DNA of 64,000 nucleotides, taken from the NCBI RefSeq assembly GCF_016888135.1, contig NZ_JACSWB010000278.1:248001-312000 (forward strand), written 5' to 3'. Within the stretch, counting starts at the first letter, position 1; each line of letters starts with the position of its first letter. The position numbers and the translations under genes were made by a program. Below the pieces are notes generated by a model that saw only the letters and a program-made list of their open reading frames with translations, searched no databases and was not told the DNA's origin. Below are positions 26,442-35,821 of the stretch, in pieces. The stretch comes from Leptolyngbya sp. CCY15150. GTDB taxonomy: Bacteria; Cyanobacteriota; Cyanobacteriia; RECH01.

Positions 26442-28010
26442 CTAAAAGCCTAGATCTACCGCCACCCGATGCCCGCAGGCAAATCCTGAAAATGCCACTG
26501 CGTTCAGCCCCTGTCCTGGGAAGGTGCTATCCCCGACGCAGTACAGCCCCGGAATCGATGTGCGGTTAAACGGCATCCCCAGTAGACCCAGGAGTTTCTT
26601 GGAGGGAATGGGGCCGTAGGTGCCATCGTCTCGCCCCAGGAAGCGACGGTGGGTGCGGGGGGTGCCGATTTCTTGATAGTCTACGGCGGCGGAAAGACCG
26701 GGGAAAATGGTTTCCAAGCGCTGGATCATAGTGGCAGCGATCGCCTTTTTCTTGGCCTCATAGTCACTGGGCGATAGCCCTTGCCAATCTTCAATCCAGC
26801 AGGGGGTGAAGCTATGGAAAATGTGATGCCCCGGTGGTGCTAGGTCGGGATCCAGCAAGGTCGGGATCGATAAGAATAGTGTGCCGTAGGCGTCTTCCAT
26901 CTGTTGCCAGTCGTCCACAATAATGTGATGGCAGTCGGCATCGGCGGGCACGGCCTCGGCCCTGACGCCTAGGTGCAAACTCAGGAAGCTGGGGGATTTG
27001 CGATAGCGCTGTTGCCAGCGGGCTTCTTTGGGCGGCAGGGGAGTGGCGGGCATCAGTTTTTCGAAGGTGTCCCAGCGGGTGGCGTTGGAGACGATGCGCT
27101 TCGCCCGCAGCACCTCTCCTGAGGCTAGGCGTACACCTACGGCTCGGCCCTGCTCCACAACAATTTCGTTGACCCTGGCGCGATAAAGAATGTGGCTGCC
27201 GGCTTTCTCTAGTCCTTCTACTAATTTCTCGGCAATTTTGCCCACGCCGCCCTTGGGATAGTTGATGCCGCCGTAGTGGCGATCGCTAAACACCATGCCC
27301 GCGTTGATCATCGGCGTTAGATCGGCGGGTACGACTGACCAGCAGTAGCATTCAATGTCGATGAACTTCAGCAGCGCTGGATCGCTAATGTAGCGGCGGG
27401 CAATATCGCCCACATTTTGGGGCAAGTACTTCACCAAGCCCAGGCAGGCGAAGGGATGCTGGAAAAAGACGCGGGTGAGGTAGCCCAGTTCTTCCAGGGA
27501 CAGCAGCTCCATGGCGTTGAGGCAGTTGAACACCGCCCAGCACTCATCGTAGAAGCGGCGAATCCCCTGAGCTTCGTGGGGAAAGGCCTGGGTGAGTTCT
27601 TGGATGAAGGCTTCGTAGTCGCGGTGGACGCGGATCTTGAGCTGGTCGGGCAGATGGTAGTGGATCTGCACCGGGTCGGGAATGGTTTCTAGGCTCATGC
27701 CCACGGCTTCTAGGGCGCGGGTGAGCAGGTTGGTGGTGCCGCGATCGCCAAAGCCGAAAATCATCGATGCGCCGACGTCAAACCGATAGCCCTGGCGTTC
27801 AAAATAGCCGGCACTGCCGCCGGGAATCAGGTAGCGCTCTAGCACCAGCACCTTTGCGCCCTTGGCTGCCAACTGGGTCGCCGTCACCAAGCCGCCAATC
27901 CCAGAGCCCACCACAATCACATCAAAGGCTTCCTGGGCGATCGCCTCCAGAGACAGACCGGCTTCAAGGGCATCGGAGGGGGGCTGAACCGCATCTGACA
28001 TGACCGACAT
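26442..28010 (-). CDS. crtH: Carotenoid isomerase (prolycopene isomerase)
   Basis: A 522-residue flavoprotein. The dinucleotide-binding motif [20 protein letters not shown] and the following [20 protein letters not shown] are at residues 25-65, and the C-terminus has [20 protein letters not shown]. The [16 protein letters not shown] and [12 protein letters not shown] segments are those of CrtISO/CrtH and distinguish it from the CrtI/PDS desaturases. It converts poly-cis lycopene from the zeta-carotene desaturation route to the all-trans form in the dark. The start is uncertain among three ATGs between 28001 and 28094; no Shine-Dalgarno sequence decides. Confidence 0.92.
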   Translation of the reverse strand: MSVMSDAVQPPSDALEAGLSLEAIAQEAFDVIVVGSGIGGLVTATQLAAKGAKVLVLERYLIPGGSAGYFERQGYRFDVGASMIFGFGDRGTTNLLTRALEAVGMSLETIPDPVQIHYHLPDQLKIRVHRDYEAFIQELTQAFPHEAQGIRRFYDECWAVFNCLNAMELLSLEELGYLTRVFFQHPFACLGLVKYLPQNVGDIARRYISDPALLKFIDIECYCWSVVPADLTPMINAGMVFSDRHYGGINYPKGGVGKIAEKLVEGLEKAGSHILYRARVNEIVVEQGRAVGVRLASGEVLRAKRIVSNATRWDTFEKLMPATPLPPKEARWQQRYRKSPSFLSLHLGVRAEAVPADADCHHIIVDDWQQMEDAYGTLFLSIPTLLDPDLAPPGHHIFHSFTPCWIEDWQGLSPSDYEAKKKAIAATMIQRLETIFPGLSAAVDYQEIGTPRTHRRFLGRDDGTYGPIPSKKLLGLLGMPFNRTSIPGLYCVGDSTFPGQGLNAVAFSGFACGHRVAVDLGF

Positions 28011-28110
28011 AAAACCAATTCCCGCAATGTTTATAGACTCACCCAATCTAGTGTATCGGGGATTGATGGCGGGGATAGCGGTCGTCCTACCCAAAACTAG
28101 GCAAAAAAAT

Positions 28111-28138
28111 GTGGGACTAGCCTGCTAACTAATCCCAC
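28111..28138. other. GTGGGA/TCCCAC hairpin
   Basis: GTGGGA (28111-28116) pairs with TCCCAC (28133-28138), preceded by AAAAAAAT on the plus strand. On the minus strand this would read as a hairpin followed by TTTTTTT, a terminator for a transcript running left, although crtH begins in that direction just beyond. It may limit read-in to crtH. Confidence 0.5.
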
Positions 28139-28153
28139 CTGCCGATTCCTCGA

Positions 28154-28178
28154 GAGGAGAACACTATGAAATTACTAT
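28154..28178 (+). CDS. Four-codon mini-ORF (Met-Lys-Leu-Leu) with a strong ribosome site
   Basis: AGAGGAG is followed after 6 nt by ATG AAA TTA CTA TAG (the coding part ends at 28179 or one base either side by my count). A 12-bp stem (28190-28222) follows immediately. It is either a leader peptide for something downstream or the 5' stump of a deleted gene. Coding status is inferred only from the ribosome site. Confidence 0.3.
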
Positions 28179-28189
28179 AGAGCTTGTTG

Positions 28190-28222
28190 AAAATAATTGT
28201 CAATACTAAAGACGATTATTTT
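28190..28222. other. AT-rich 12-bp hairpin
   Basis: AAAATAATTGTC (28190-28201) pairs with GACGATTATTTT (28211-28222), one G-U pair, loop of 9 nt, followed by TTG. It lies 12 nt after the mini-ORF stop codon and some 350 nt upstream of upp. Confidence 0.6.
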
Positions 28223-28568
28223 TGAAAACCTTGGGTGGGGCGGTTGCTGATGATTGTCAATGCCGTTCCAGCTTGCTGATCATACCGCCTTTGGTTACCA
28301 GAGCTACAGGTTTTCTCAGAAGATAGCTGGGATGGTTCTCTGTGGAAGACTGGGCAACTGGGAGGCGGCAGGCGATCGCTCTCGACTCTGCTAGACCATA
28401 GCTATTAAAATCTTCTCTCAATAACTTCCTAGGTGAACAGGCTGCCGAAACCTGAGGTGTCTGAACCATCTGGAAGGGGAACGGGGTATGATATGGCAGA
28501 TTTCCGACCTGCCTAGGGGCGATCGGGATTGTGATCTAGACTCCATCTCCACGCCGATCCAAGACGCT

Positions 28569-29222
28569 ATGACTCTGCAACTCCGGGTTTATGTTCCCCC
28601 CCATCCCTTAATTCAGCATTGGCTAGCGGTGGCCCGCGATCAGGGTACGCCGTCGATGCTATTCCGCAGCGCTATGACCGAGTTGGGGCGCTGGCTCACC
28701 TATGAGGCGATCCGCGATTGGCTGCCGACCCTCGATGCTCAGGTGCAAACGCCGTTGGCGGCTTGTCCGGCCACGTTTATCAATCCCGAGGTGCCCGTGG
28801 CGGTCATCCCCATTTTGCGGGCGGGGCTGTCGATGCTGGATGGGGCTCAGTCCCTCTTGCCCTTGGCGTCGATCTACCACATTGGTTTGGCGCGCAACGA
28901 AGAAACCCTCGAACCCAGTTGGTATCTCAACAAATTGCCGGAGCGGTTTGATCCCAATACCCGCGTGTTGATTCCAGAGCCCATGCTGGCGACCGGCGGC
29001 ACGAGTATGACGGTGATGGCAGAACTGGTGAAGCGAGGCGTGAATCCTGAATGGGTGCGGTTTATTTCTGTGGTGGTTTCCCCCACGGCGCTGCAAAAGC
29101 TGAGTGCGGAATATGCTTCCTTAAAGATTTTTACCGCCGCCATTGATGAGCGTCTGAATGACTACGGGTTTATTGTTCCAGGGCTAGGCGATGCGGGCGA
29201 TCGCACCTTTGGAACGGAGTAG
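28569..29222 (+). CDS. upp: Uracil phosphoribosyltransferase
   Basis: A 217-residue protein when started at MTLQLRVYVPPHPLIQHWLA (28569), the normal length; an ATG at 28488 would add 27 residues outside the family. It contains the PRTase pattern VAVIPILRAGLSMLDGAQSL, the PRPP-binding loop EPMLATGGTSMTVM and the C-terminal uracil-binding VPGLGDAGDRTFGTE. It salvages uracil to UMP with PRPP. It stands alone between crtH and a small membrane protein. Confidence 0.95.
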   Translation: MTLQLRVYVPPHPLIQHWLAVARDQGTPSMLFRSAMTELGRWLTYEAIRDWLPTLDAQVQTPLAACPATFINPEVPVAVIPILRAGLSMLDGAQSLLPLASIYHIGLARNEETLEPSWYLNKLPERFDPNTRVLIPEPMLATGGTSMTVMAELVKRGVNPEWVRFISVVVSPTALQKLSAEYASLKIFTAAIDERLNDYGFIVPGLGDAGDRTFGTE

Positions 29223-29339
29223 GCACCATAGGCAGCGGGAACACCCTGTTCTACGATAGGGCTAGCTGCTGGGTCAGTTCCGTCACGTCTTGTTTTGACC
29301 CAACCGTCATCTCTAGGAGTTGCCATATAGGAGTTTACG

Positions 29340-29669
29340 ATGAGTCAGTCTGATAATTTTTTGGGTGGATTTTTGCTGGGGACGGTCCTCGGCGGGGTTG
29401 TGGGTGGAGTGCTGGGCGTGGTGGTTGCCTCGCGTCTCTCCAGCAATGAGGCTGAGGACAAGAAGTTCAAAGCTCTGGATGACAAAGGACGTAAACGCCG
29501 CTTGGCTGCTCCCACGGAGGAAAGTATTGAGATGGCACGGCGCGGGCTAGAAGACAAAATTGCTCAGCTCAATGATGCCATTGATGATGTACGTCAACAG
29601 TTGAGCAGTGTGGATGGCAATGGCCAGGCCGATGCTCCTGACAATGCGATCGCGTCCGATTCTAACTAA
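29340..29669 (+). CDS. Small membrane-anchored coiled-coil protein, conserved-looking hypothetical
   Basis: A 109-residue protein with AGGAG 6 nt before the ATG. One glycine-rich transmembrane segment spans residues 8-30 (FLLGTVLGGVVGGVLGVVVA), followed by a charged region (KFKALDDKGRKRRLAAP) and a short coiled coil (about 55-90). The glycine-zipper helix plus coiled coil resembles YtxH-like proteins. No function is known to me. It may be independent of upp, whose stop codon is 117 bp upstream. Confidence 0.75.
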   Translation: MSQSDNFLGGFLLGTVLGGVVGGVLGVVVASRLSSNEAEDKKFKALDDKGRKRRLAAPTEESIEMARRGLEDKIAQLNDAIDDVRQQLSSVDGNGQADAPDNAIASDSN

Positions 29670-29883
29670 CGGGTGCCAGCTAACGGGCTTGGCTCTGTCG
29701 GGAATCTATTCGTCTCAAACGGCAGGGGCTAGTCAACCGTTGTCTTGGCAGGCTTGTTCGATCACGCTTGTTGGATAACAGATGGTCACCGCTTCATGGT
29801 CTAACGCCGCAGTCGCTCTATCTTCCGTTAAACTAGAAGACATCCGTAGTCACAACGTTTCCATTACGTAAGCATAAAGAGAT

Positions 29884-30156
29884 ATGAGTCAACTAATCGC
29901 CACGTCTCTAATTAATTTTCTAAACTTCTACACCGCACTTCTATTCATCCGTATTCTGCTAACTTGGTTCCCCACCATAGACTGGAGCAACCCGCTGTTG
30001 GCGGCCTTGCAGCAGATCACCGATCCGTTTCTCAATGTTTTTCGCTCTTTCATTCCGCCCCTAGGCATGATTGACATCTCGCCCATGTTGGCGATTCTGG
30101 CGCTGCAGCTTTTGCGCGGTCTGTTCATTTCCTATGCCGGCCCAGCCATGCTGTAG
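29884..30156 (+). CDS. YggT-family membrane protein (Ycf19 type)
   Basis: A 90-residue protein with two transmembrane helices (about 6-28 and 60-82) and the family core YTALLFIRILLTWFP and NPLLAALQQITDPFLNVFRS followed by IPPLGMIDISPMLAIL. In cyanobacteria and chloroplasts this family has been linked to thylakoid or nucleoid organisation and to division, but the molecular role is unsettled. It lies alone, 214 bp after the preceding gene and convergent with an EAL-domain gene. Confidence 0.9.
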   Translation: MSQLIATSLINFLNFYTALLFIRILLTWFPTIDWSNPLLAALQQITDPFLNVFRSFIPPLGMIDISPMLAILALQLLRGLFISYAGPAML

Positions 30157-30224
30157 GTCACGGTTGACCTAGTGATGCTGAGTTGAGACCAGATGCGTTG
30201 GGGGCGATCGCTTTCCAGATCTCC

Positions 30225-31319
30225 CTAAAGATGGTTTGCCTGCTGGCATTTCTTCAAAAACTTGCCCATCTCTGATGCTTCCAGGGGTTCCGAGAACAGG
30301 AACCCCTGACCGTAAGTGCAGCGTAGGGATTTTAGCTGGGCAAGCTGCATAGGGGTTTCGATCCCCTCGGCGATGGTGTCTAGTCCAAGATTCCAAGCCA
30401 GCATCAGGATGGTGCGCACCAGTTCCACCTGCTCGCCATCCACGTCGATGTGGTTGAGAAAAGAGCGATCAATTTTCAGAGTATCCATCGGAAAGCGATA
30501 CAGGTAGCTCAAGGATGAGTAGCCTGTGCCAAAGTCATCAATAGATAGCTTGACGCCCATTTGATTAAGCTGCTCCAGCAACTCTACAGCAAGCTGAGCA
30601 TCCTTCATCAGGGTGGTTTCGGTGACTTCTAGCTTGAGGCTTTTCGCGGGTAGTCCGGTGCGATCCAAAATGGATTTGACCCACGTGACCAGGTTGGGCT
30701 GGCAAAACTGTTGACCGGATAGATTGACGCTGACCACCAGCGATCGGGCGATCGGGTAGTGCTGCTGCCACCATTTCATCTGCCGACAGGCTTCTTCCAA
30801 TACCCAGGCATCAATGACGGCGGTGAGATCGGTGGTTTCTACCAGGGGCATAAACTGCACCGGCGATCGCTCCCCGTGAATCGGATGTCGCCATCGAATC
30901 AAGGCTTCAAATCCCACCAGGTCTTCACTACTCAGCAGCACAATGGGCTGGTAGCAGAGGCGAAATTCTTGGCGCTGAATGGCTTGCTGCAACTCTGCAT
31001 AGAGCTGGGCATCATGGGGATTGACCTGGGACGCCACGTGAGCTTCTGGTGCCGATTGCTCATCAGAGTCATCCTGGGCAGGAGCTGCGACCACCAGCTG
31101 TATAGAGAAGGGGCGATCGCGTCTCGCCAGCCAGATGATATAGAGGCAACTGAAGCCAATCCAGCTCAGATCGGTCACTAGGGGCACGAAGCCATGACGG
31201 TTGGACTGGTGCAGTAGCTCGGCAATCAGGCGATCGCTGCCGAGCAACCAAGCACTGCTGGCGATCGCATAGAGCACAACTAACGCAAAGAGGGAGAAAC
31301 GTGATCTATCGTGGTGCAT
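30225..31319 (-). CDS. Membrane-anchored EAL cyclic-di-GMP phosphodiesterase
   Basis: A 364-residue protein. Two transmembrane segments at the N-terminus (about 8-28 with SSAWLLGSDRL, and 45-65) form a short membrane anchor, then a linker leads to the EAL domain (about 115-355). The catalytic residues look intact: EAL in LVGFEALIRWRHP, Asn in SVNLSGQQF, the Glu in LEVTETTLM, DDFGTGYSSLSYL, the Lys in LKIDRSFL, and EGIETPMQL. It should hydrolyse cyclic-di-GMP. There is no GGDEF domain, so it is a dedicated phosphodiesterase, perhaps controlling motility or aggregation. Confidence 0.93.
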   Translation of the reverse strand: MHHDRSRFSLFALVVLYAIASSAWLLGSDRLIAELLHQSNRHGFVPLVTDLSWIGFSCLYIIWLARRDRPFSIQLVVAAPAQDDSDEQSAPEAHVASQVNPHDAQLYAELQQAIQRQEFRLCYQPIVLLSSEDLVGFEALIRWRHPIHGERSPVQFMPLVETTDLTAVIDAWVLEEACRQMKWWQQHYPIARSLVVSVNLSGQQFCQPNLVTWVKSILDRTGLPAKSLKLEVTETTLMKDAQLAVELLEQLNQMGVKLSIDDFGTGYSSLSYLYRFPMDTLKIDRSFLNHIDVDGEQVELVRTILMLAWNLGLDTIAEGIETPMQLAQLKSLRCTYGQGFLFSEPLEASEMGKFLKKCQQANHL

Positions 31320-31556
31320 CTAGTTGAAGAACGTCCAGCGGTAAGCACAGGAACCAGGGACTAGGCCTTGCTTCCATCATGAACTACAAGAATACCTGGG
31401 TAGAAACCGGGGAGTTATGGGAGCATTCCCATGTCTGTTTCCTTCCCCTTGCCGTCCACACCTTCCACCTTACAAAGGGTCGACTTTCAGCATGTCTACA
31501 TCCCCAAAAGCCCACCACATCTGCTTGCAGACTACGCTCAACATAACAAACTTCCA

Positions 31557-31922
31557 TCACGATTGACCGACGGCAGGCTCATAAAACCGACAGCCATAAC
31601 AGGGGCCAGATGGATATACGGCGCAACGCACGAGTTCTGAGCCGGCATGAAAGCGGCAGGTGGCATCACCTAGCGTCCAGCGACCGTTCACCCAAGATTT
31701 TTCATCGGGGCGAGGGCTAGCTTGAACGGATAGGACAATGGTGTGAAGCTGATATCGCCCATCTCGAAGCTGGTAGCGATGCCGTCGCTCTAATACGGTG
31801 TAGGTTTTCCCCGCTAGCTCTAGGTATGAGCCAGGCTGAGGATGCCCCTCTAACATCACGCGATCTAGGGTTTCGTGGGAATGACTCAGAATGATCTCTG
31901 TGGGCAGAGAGTCTTGCTCCAT
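31557..31922 (-). CDS. DUF6464-family cyanobacterial protein
   Basis: A 121-residue protein starting MEQDSLPTEIILSHSHETLD (an ATG ten codons earlier is also in frame, with no ribosome site at either). The middle has GSYLELAGKTYTVLERRHRY and the end carries a cysteine pattern, CRFHAGSELVRCAV then PSGPCYGCRFYE, which may bind metal. I recognise the family as a cyanobacterial domain of unknown function. It lies downstream of nothing obvious on its strand, separated from argG by a hairpin. Confidence 0.75.
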   Translation of the reverse strand: MEQDSLPTEIILSHSHETLDRVMLEGHPQPGSYLELAGKTYTVLERRHRYQLRDGRYQLHTIVLSVQASPRPDEKSWVNGRWTLGDATCRFHAGSELVRCAVYPSGPCYGCRFYEPAVGQS

Positions 31923-31976
31923 AGCGATCCATCGCTGCTTACATCTCAGCATCCTAGCGCATTTATAATCTACAGC

Positions 31977-32006
31977 CCCAGCGCTCAGTGGCTACCCGGC
32001 GCTGGG
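31977..32006 (-). terminator. Hairpin after argG
   Basis: CCCAGCGC (31977-31984) pairs perfectly with GCGCTGGG (31999-32006). It lies 14 nt beyond the argG stop codon on the minus strand. No T-run follows, so it may be a weak terminator or an mRNA-end stabiliser. Confidence 0.55.
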
Positions 32007-32020
32007 ACTGCGATCGCCCC

Positions 32021-33229
32021 CTAGGGGGTTTGGCGTAGCTTTTGAGACCATACCCGCGTGGGCAGACCCCATACGTAGATAAACCCTTCCGCTGCCTTGT
32101 GATCAAACTGATCATCGGCACCGTAGGTGGCCAGGTCAGGCGTATAGAGGGAGGTTTCGGCTTGGCGAGCCACCACGGTGGCTGTGCCCTTAAACAGCTT
32201 CACCCGCACCTTCCCGGTCACCCGCGTTTGGGTTTGTTGAATGAAGGCATCTAGAGCCAGCTTCAAGGGGCTATACCACAGGCCGTTGTAGACCAATTGG
32301 GAGTAGGTTTCTTCGATGCCGCGCTTGTAGTGGCTAACATCGGCGGTGAGCACTAAGCTTTCGAGATCGCGGTGCGCTTGAATGAGGACAATCAACGCTG
32401 GGGCTTCATAGATTTCCCGCGACTTGATGCCGACGAGGCGGTTTTCGATCATGTCAATCCGACCAACGCCATGGCGACCCACGGTCTCGTTCAGTTGGCT
32501 GATCAGCTCAACCGGTGCGAGGGGGGTGTCGTTAAGCGCTGTGGGCAGACCTTGCTCGAAGCTGATGTTCACATACTCCGGTTCGTCGGGGGTGTTGGCG
32601 ATCGCTTGGGTGAGCAGATAGATTTCTTCGAGGGGCTCGTGCCAAGGATCTTCTAGTGGCCCAGCTTCGATACTGCGACCCAGGAGGTTGCGATCGATGC
32701 TGTAGGGCGATGATTTTTTCACCGGCGATTCAATGCCATAGCGCTCACCGTAGGCAATGGTCTCTTCACGGCTCATGCCCCATTCCCGAGCTGGCGCTAG
32801 CACCTTGATGTCGGGGTTTAGGGCAGCGATCGCCACGTCAAACCGCACTTGGTCATTGCCCTTACCGGTACAGCCATGGGCGACCGCATCAGCGCCATAC
32901 TCCGCCGCCACTTCCACCAATCGCTTGGCAATTAATGGGCGGGCTAGTGCGGTCGATAACGGATAGCGATTTTCATAGAGGGCATTGGCTTGAATAGAGG
33001 GAAAGGCATAATTTTCAATAAATTCTGTCGTGAGATCCGCCACGATGGATTCGTTGGCCCCAGACTTGAGCGCTTTCACCCGAATTGGCTCTAGCTCATC
33101 TCCCTGACCTAGATCGGCTGCTAGGGTAATGACTTCCTCAACCCCCCACTCATGTTTGAGGTAGGGAATACATACGGAGGTATCAACCCCACCCGAATAG
33201 GCCAGTACAACTTTTTTGGCGCGCCCCAT
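32021..33229 (-). CDS. argG: Argininosuccinate synthase
   Basis: A 402-residue protein of normal length. The PP-loop [18 protein letters not shown] is at the N-terminus, followed by [40 protein letters not shown], and [20 protein letters not shown]. It joins citrulline and aspartate in arginine synthesis and the urea-type part of cyanobacterial nitrogen metabolism. It is transcribed alone, with a divergent promoter region shared with pdxJ. Confidence 0.97.
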   Translation of the reverse strand: MGRAKKVVLAYSGGVDTSVCIPYLKHEWGVEEVITLAADLGQGDELEPIRVKALKSGANESIVADLTTEFIENYAFPSIQANALYENRYPLSTALARPLIAKRLVEVAAEYGADAVAHGCTGKGNDQVRFDVAIAALNPDIKVLAPAREWGMSREETIAYGERYGIESPVKKSSPYSIDRNLLGRSIEAGPLEDPWHEPLEEIYLLTQAIANTPDEPEYVNISFEQGLPTALNDTPLAPVELISQLNETVGRHGVGRIDMIENRLVGIKSREIYEAPALIVLIQAHRDLESLVLTADVSHYKRGIEETYSQLVYNGLWYSPLKLALDAFIQQTQTRVTGKVRVKLFKGTATVVARQAETSLYTPDLATYGADDQFDHKAAEGFIYVWGLPTRVWSQKLRQTP

Positions 33230-33571
33230 GATTTTTACGGTATTGAACGACTAAACCTCTATTATGCGGGTACGGAATGGCTTTTCTCACGACTCTCCCC
33301 GGAAAACTTAGTCGTGAAACCCTGATGTTTGCCGTCCTGTTTGCTGGAATATTGGATGACGAACGCCAACCTATCGGATTCTCCGTGGGTCTGTGGGGCG
33401 TATCGCCTTGAAAATAGGTCGAACAACCCCCTGCTGAGTCGGGTAAGATGGCAAATGTGCAGTTTATCCAAGTCCTAGGCTTCAAATCCTAGACAGGGCA
33501 GACCTCAAGGATTGTGGTCATACCTACCCATGGATGTTCTGCACTCACTCTACGCAATTAGGAGGACTATC
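33230..33571. other. argG-pdxJ divergent intergenic region, 342 bp
   Basis: It holds the 5' regions of both genes. No ORF is supported. A short stem-loop CTAGG-CTTCAAAT-CCTAG near 33472-33490 resembles a T-arm but lacks the rest of a tRNA. A perfect AGGAGG at 33560-33565 marks the pdxJ start. Confidence 0.55.
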
Positions 33572-34294
33572 TTGCCTACCTTGGGGGTCAACATCGACCA
33601 TATTGCTACCCTTCGTCAAGCGCGACGAACGGTCGAGCCTGATCCAGTGGCGGCGGCGGTGCTGGCGGAACTGGCCGGGGCCGATGGCATTACGGTTCAT
33701 CTTCGGGAAGATCGGAGACATATTCAAGATCGGGATGTGCGTCTGCTGCGGCAAACGGTGAGAACCCATCTGAACTTGGAGATGGCCGCCACAGAGGAGA
33801 TGGTGGCGATCGCTCTAGACATCCAGCCCGATTATGTCACCCTGGTTCCCGAACGGCGGCAAGAGGTGACTACCGAAGGCGGGCTAGATATTGCTGGGCA
33901 GCGCGATCGCATGGCGCAGGTCGTTGCCACCCTACAGCAGGCAGGTATTCCCGTCAGTCTCTTTATTGATGCGGATCCAGCCCAAATCGATGCTTCAGCA
34001 GCGGTGCAGGCGCAGTTTATCGAACTCCATACGGGGCGCTATGCTGAGGCTCACCAAGAGGCGGAACGAGCCCAGGAGCTGGCCCTGCTGGCGGCAGGGT
34101 GTCAGCGGGCGATCGCGGCGGGGCTGCGGGTGAATGCCGGTCATGGGCTCACTTACTGGAACACCTATCCCGTGGCCTGTCTGGAGGGGATGGAGGAACT
34201 CAATATTGGGCATACCATCATCAGCCGGGCTGCCTTGGTGGGTCTAGAGCGGGCGGTGCGCGAAATGAAGCAGGTGATGCGCGGTGACTTCTAG
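33572..34294 (+). CDS. pdxJ: Pyridoxine 5'-phosphate synthase
   Basis: The start is TTG at 33572, 6 nt after a full AGGAGG, giving 240 residues beginning [20 protein letters not shown], as the family does; an ATG 20 codons upstream would add a non-conserved leader. The protein has the PdxJ barrel motifs [43 protein letters not shown] and the C-terminal HGLTYWN and [14 protein letters not shown]. It condenses 1-deoxyxylulose 5-phosphate with 3-amino-1-hydroxyacetone phosphate for vitamin B6. Confidence 0.96.
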   Translation: MPTLGVNIDHIATLRQARRTVEPDPVAAAVLAELAGADGITVHLREDRRHIQDRDVRLLRQTVRTHLNLEMAATEEMVAIALDIQPDYVTLVPERRQEVTTEGGLDIAGQRDRMAQVVATLQQAGIPVSLFIDADPAQIDASAAVQAQFIELHTGRYAEAHQEAERAQELALLAAGCQRAIAAGLRVNAGHGLTYWNTYPVACLEGMEELNIGHTIISRAALVGLERAVREMKQVMRGDF

Positions 34295-34414
34295 ATCTAG
34301 TCGGTCTAGTCGGGGGCGATCGCTCTCATAGCTAGGCTTCGTTTTACCCCTTGGCGTCGGGCGTTAATCTTTGTCTGTGCATGTTCAAACCACGTTAAAT
34401 TCACATCTAAATCC

Positions 34415-34744
34415 ATGGAAACCTACTACTTTGTTTTAGCAAGCGAAAAATTTTTGACCGAAGAAGAACCGTTGGATGAAGTGCTCAAGGAGCGTCATCG
34501 CTACTATCAGGAGCAGGAGCGCGAGGTCGATTTTTGGTTGGTGCATCAACCTGCCTTTTTAGATGCGCCAGAGTTGGCCACCGTGAAAGCAGCCTGTCCC
34601 CAGCCTGCGGCCGCTGTCGTATCGACCAATAAGTCGTTTATTGTCTGGCTGAAGCTGCGCCTTGAGTTTGTGCTGACGGGTGAATTTCAGGCTCCTTCGG
34701 AGTCCATTCCCAATCCCTTGGCGTCGTTAGTGGCAGCGTCCTAA
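34415..34744 (+). CDS. ycf54: Ycf54, Mg-protoporphyrin IX monomethyl ester cyclase assembly factor
   Basis: A 109-residue protein with the family signature throughout: YYFVLASEKFLTEEEPLDEV, LKERHRYYQEQEREVDFWLV, the PAFLDAPELA block, and VSTNKSFIVWLKLRLEFVLT near the end. Ycf54 binds the AcsF cyclase subunit and is needed for normal chlorophyll ring E formation in Synechocystis. No cyclase gene is nearby. A 14-bp tandem duplication starts at the stop codon (34741-34768). Confidence 0.93.
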   Translation: METYYFVLASEKFLTEEEPLDEVLKERHRYYQEQEREVDFWLVHQPAFLDAPELATVKAACPQPAAAVVSTNKSFIVWLKLRLEFVLTGEFQAPSESIPNPLASLVAAS

Positions 34745-34816
34745 ACGTTGCCCTCTAAACGTTGCCCATAGCAGGCAGCCGGGTGAAACCTACATCCAAT
34801 CGGGAGGACTGATTCC

Positions 34817-35698
34817 ATGGCGATTCGAACAATGGTGCTTCGACAATTGGGGGCAGCGATCGCGATCGCTACGCCCCTGATCATCCAGCCGGGGGCGATC
34901 GCCCAATCCTTAGCAGATTGCCAACCCCCAGCCGATGGAGAATATCTGTTGCTGGTGGTGAATGACTCGGATGCAACCGAGACCCAGCTTCGGCAGACCC
35001 TGCCCCCCAATGCGGAGATCACCCGCTGCCGCTATCTAGAGCAAGATGTGACTCGGGTGGGCGGTTTTACGGAACCGGACACGGCGAATACCTGGGCACA
35101 GTATTTAACCGATATTGGTGGCCTTGATGTCGTTGTTGCCCGTCCATCGGCTGCCGTGGGCAGCGTTGTGGATGAGGTGTCGAGCCCGACGCCTGTCCCT
35201 GAGGTTGTGCCGGATCAGCCTCCACCCGCCTCTGAACCGCCCGCGTCTGAATCGCCCGCGCCTGAACCGACAACCGAGTCTCCTGGTCTGAGCGCTGCGG
35301 ATTTTCCGATGGTGCCGCCAGCCGGATCGACGAGTCCGACACCCAATGCGCCTGCCAGTCCTGCACCTAGTCAGGGAACGGATGCGCCGACAACAGCGGA
35401 ACCTGCTTTAGGTGTAGCTGGATTGGGCTATCGTCCTCAACCTTTAGGGCGGGGCTATGCTGTTTTAGTAGATTATTTTAATGATCCCAATGTGGCGATC
35501 GCCCTTCAAGAGAGCCTAGGATCGTCTGTGGGGCTAGTGGTCTATCAACAACGCCCCTATCTGCTGGCCACGCTCACCTCCGATGCAGCGATCGCCGTTT
35601 CCCTGCTGCAGAGGGCTGGTGATGCTGGATTTACGACGATGGTGGTCAATGGTCAAACGGTAATGTTGTTGACGCCCCAAGTGGCGCTGACGCCCTAA
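34817..35698 (+). CDS. Secreted proline-rich protein with SPOR-like ends, hypothetical
   Basis: A 293-residue protein with a Sec signal peptide (about residues 1-29; cleavage near AIAQSLADC). Residues 35-105 and 215-290 look like two small alpha/beta domains that resemble each other (YLLLVVNDSDATETQLRQTL; YAVLVDYFNDPNVAIALQES), of SPOR-like size. Between them is a disordered Pro/Ser/Thr/Glu-rich linker (about 110-205). That layout suggests a periplasmic or cell-surface protein, perhaps binding peptidoglycan; this is inference. The gene lies 72 bp after ycf54 and converges on the DUF177 gene. Confidence 0.75.
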   Translation: MAIRTMVLRQLGAAIAIATPLIIQPGAIAQSLADCQPPADGEYLLLVVNDSDATETQLRQTLPPNAEITRCRYLEQDVTRVGGFTEPDTANTWAQYLTDIGGLDVVVARPSAAVGSVVDEVSSPTPVPEVVPDQPPPASEPPASESPAPEPTTESPGLSAADFPMVPPAGSTSPTPNAPASPAPSQGTDAPTTAEPALGVAGLGYRPQPLGRGYAVLVDYFNDPNVAIALQESLGSSVGLVVYQQRPYLLATLTSDAAIAVSLLQRAGDAGFTTMVVNGQTVMLLTPQVALTP

Positions 35699-35723
35699 GC
35701 CAGGAATAAATCCAAAAAGAAAA

Positions 35724-35746
35724 CCCCGGAGCCAACGGCTCCGAGG
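35724..35746 (-). terminator. Terminator of the rpmH-DUF177 cluster
   Basis: CCCCGGAGCC (35724-35733) and GGCTCCGAGG (35737-35746) form a stem with one mismatch and an AAC loop. On the minus strand it is followed by TTTTCTTTTTGG, the classic layout of an intrinsic terminator. It lies between convergent genes. Confidence 0.85.
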
Positions 35747-35821
35747 TCTGAATCAGGGTGCATCTACCATTCCTTTCTACGGATCTAGGTGATCCCGTCC
35801 GGACTGTTCCCGAAAAACTCT

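Larger units (their letters stand above)
28011..28568. other. crtH-upp divergent intergenic region, 558 bp
   Basis: It contains the promoter regions of crtH (minus) and upp (plus), two hairpins (28111-28138 and 28190-28222) and a four-codon ORF with a good ribosome site (28154-28178). An open frame on the minus strand at 28257-28469 has no family resemblance or ribosome site and is not called. Confidence 0.6.

Noticed and set aside
28257-28469. Minus-strand 70-codon ORF between crtH and upp
   Set aside because: No ribosome site, no recognisable fold, and it lies where promoters of divergent genes are expected.
33472-33490. T-arm-like stem-loop CTAGG-CTTCAAAT-CCTAG
   Set aside because: The loop has eight bases where a T-loop has seven, and no acceptor, D or anticodon arm can be drawn around it, so it is not a tRNA.
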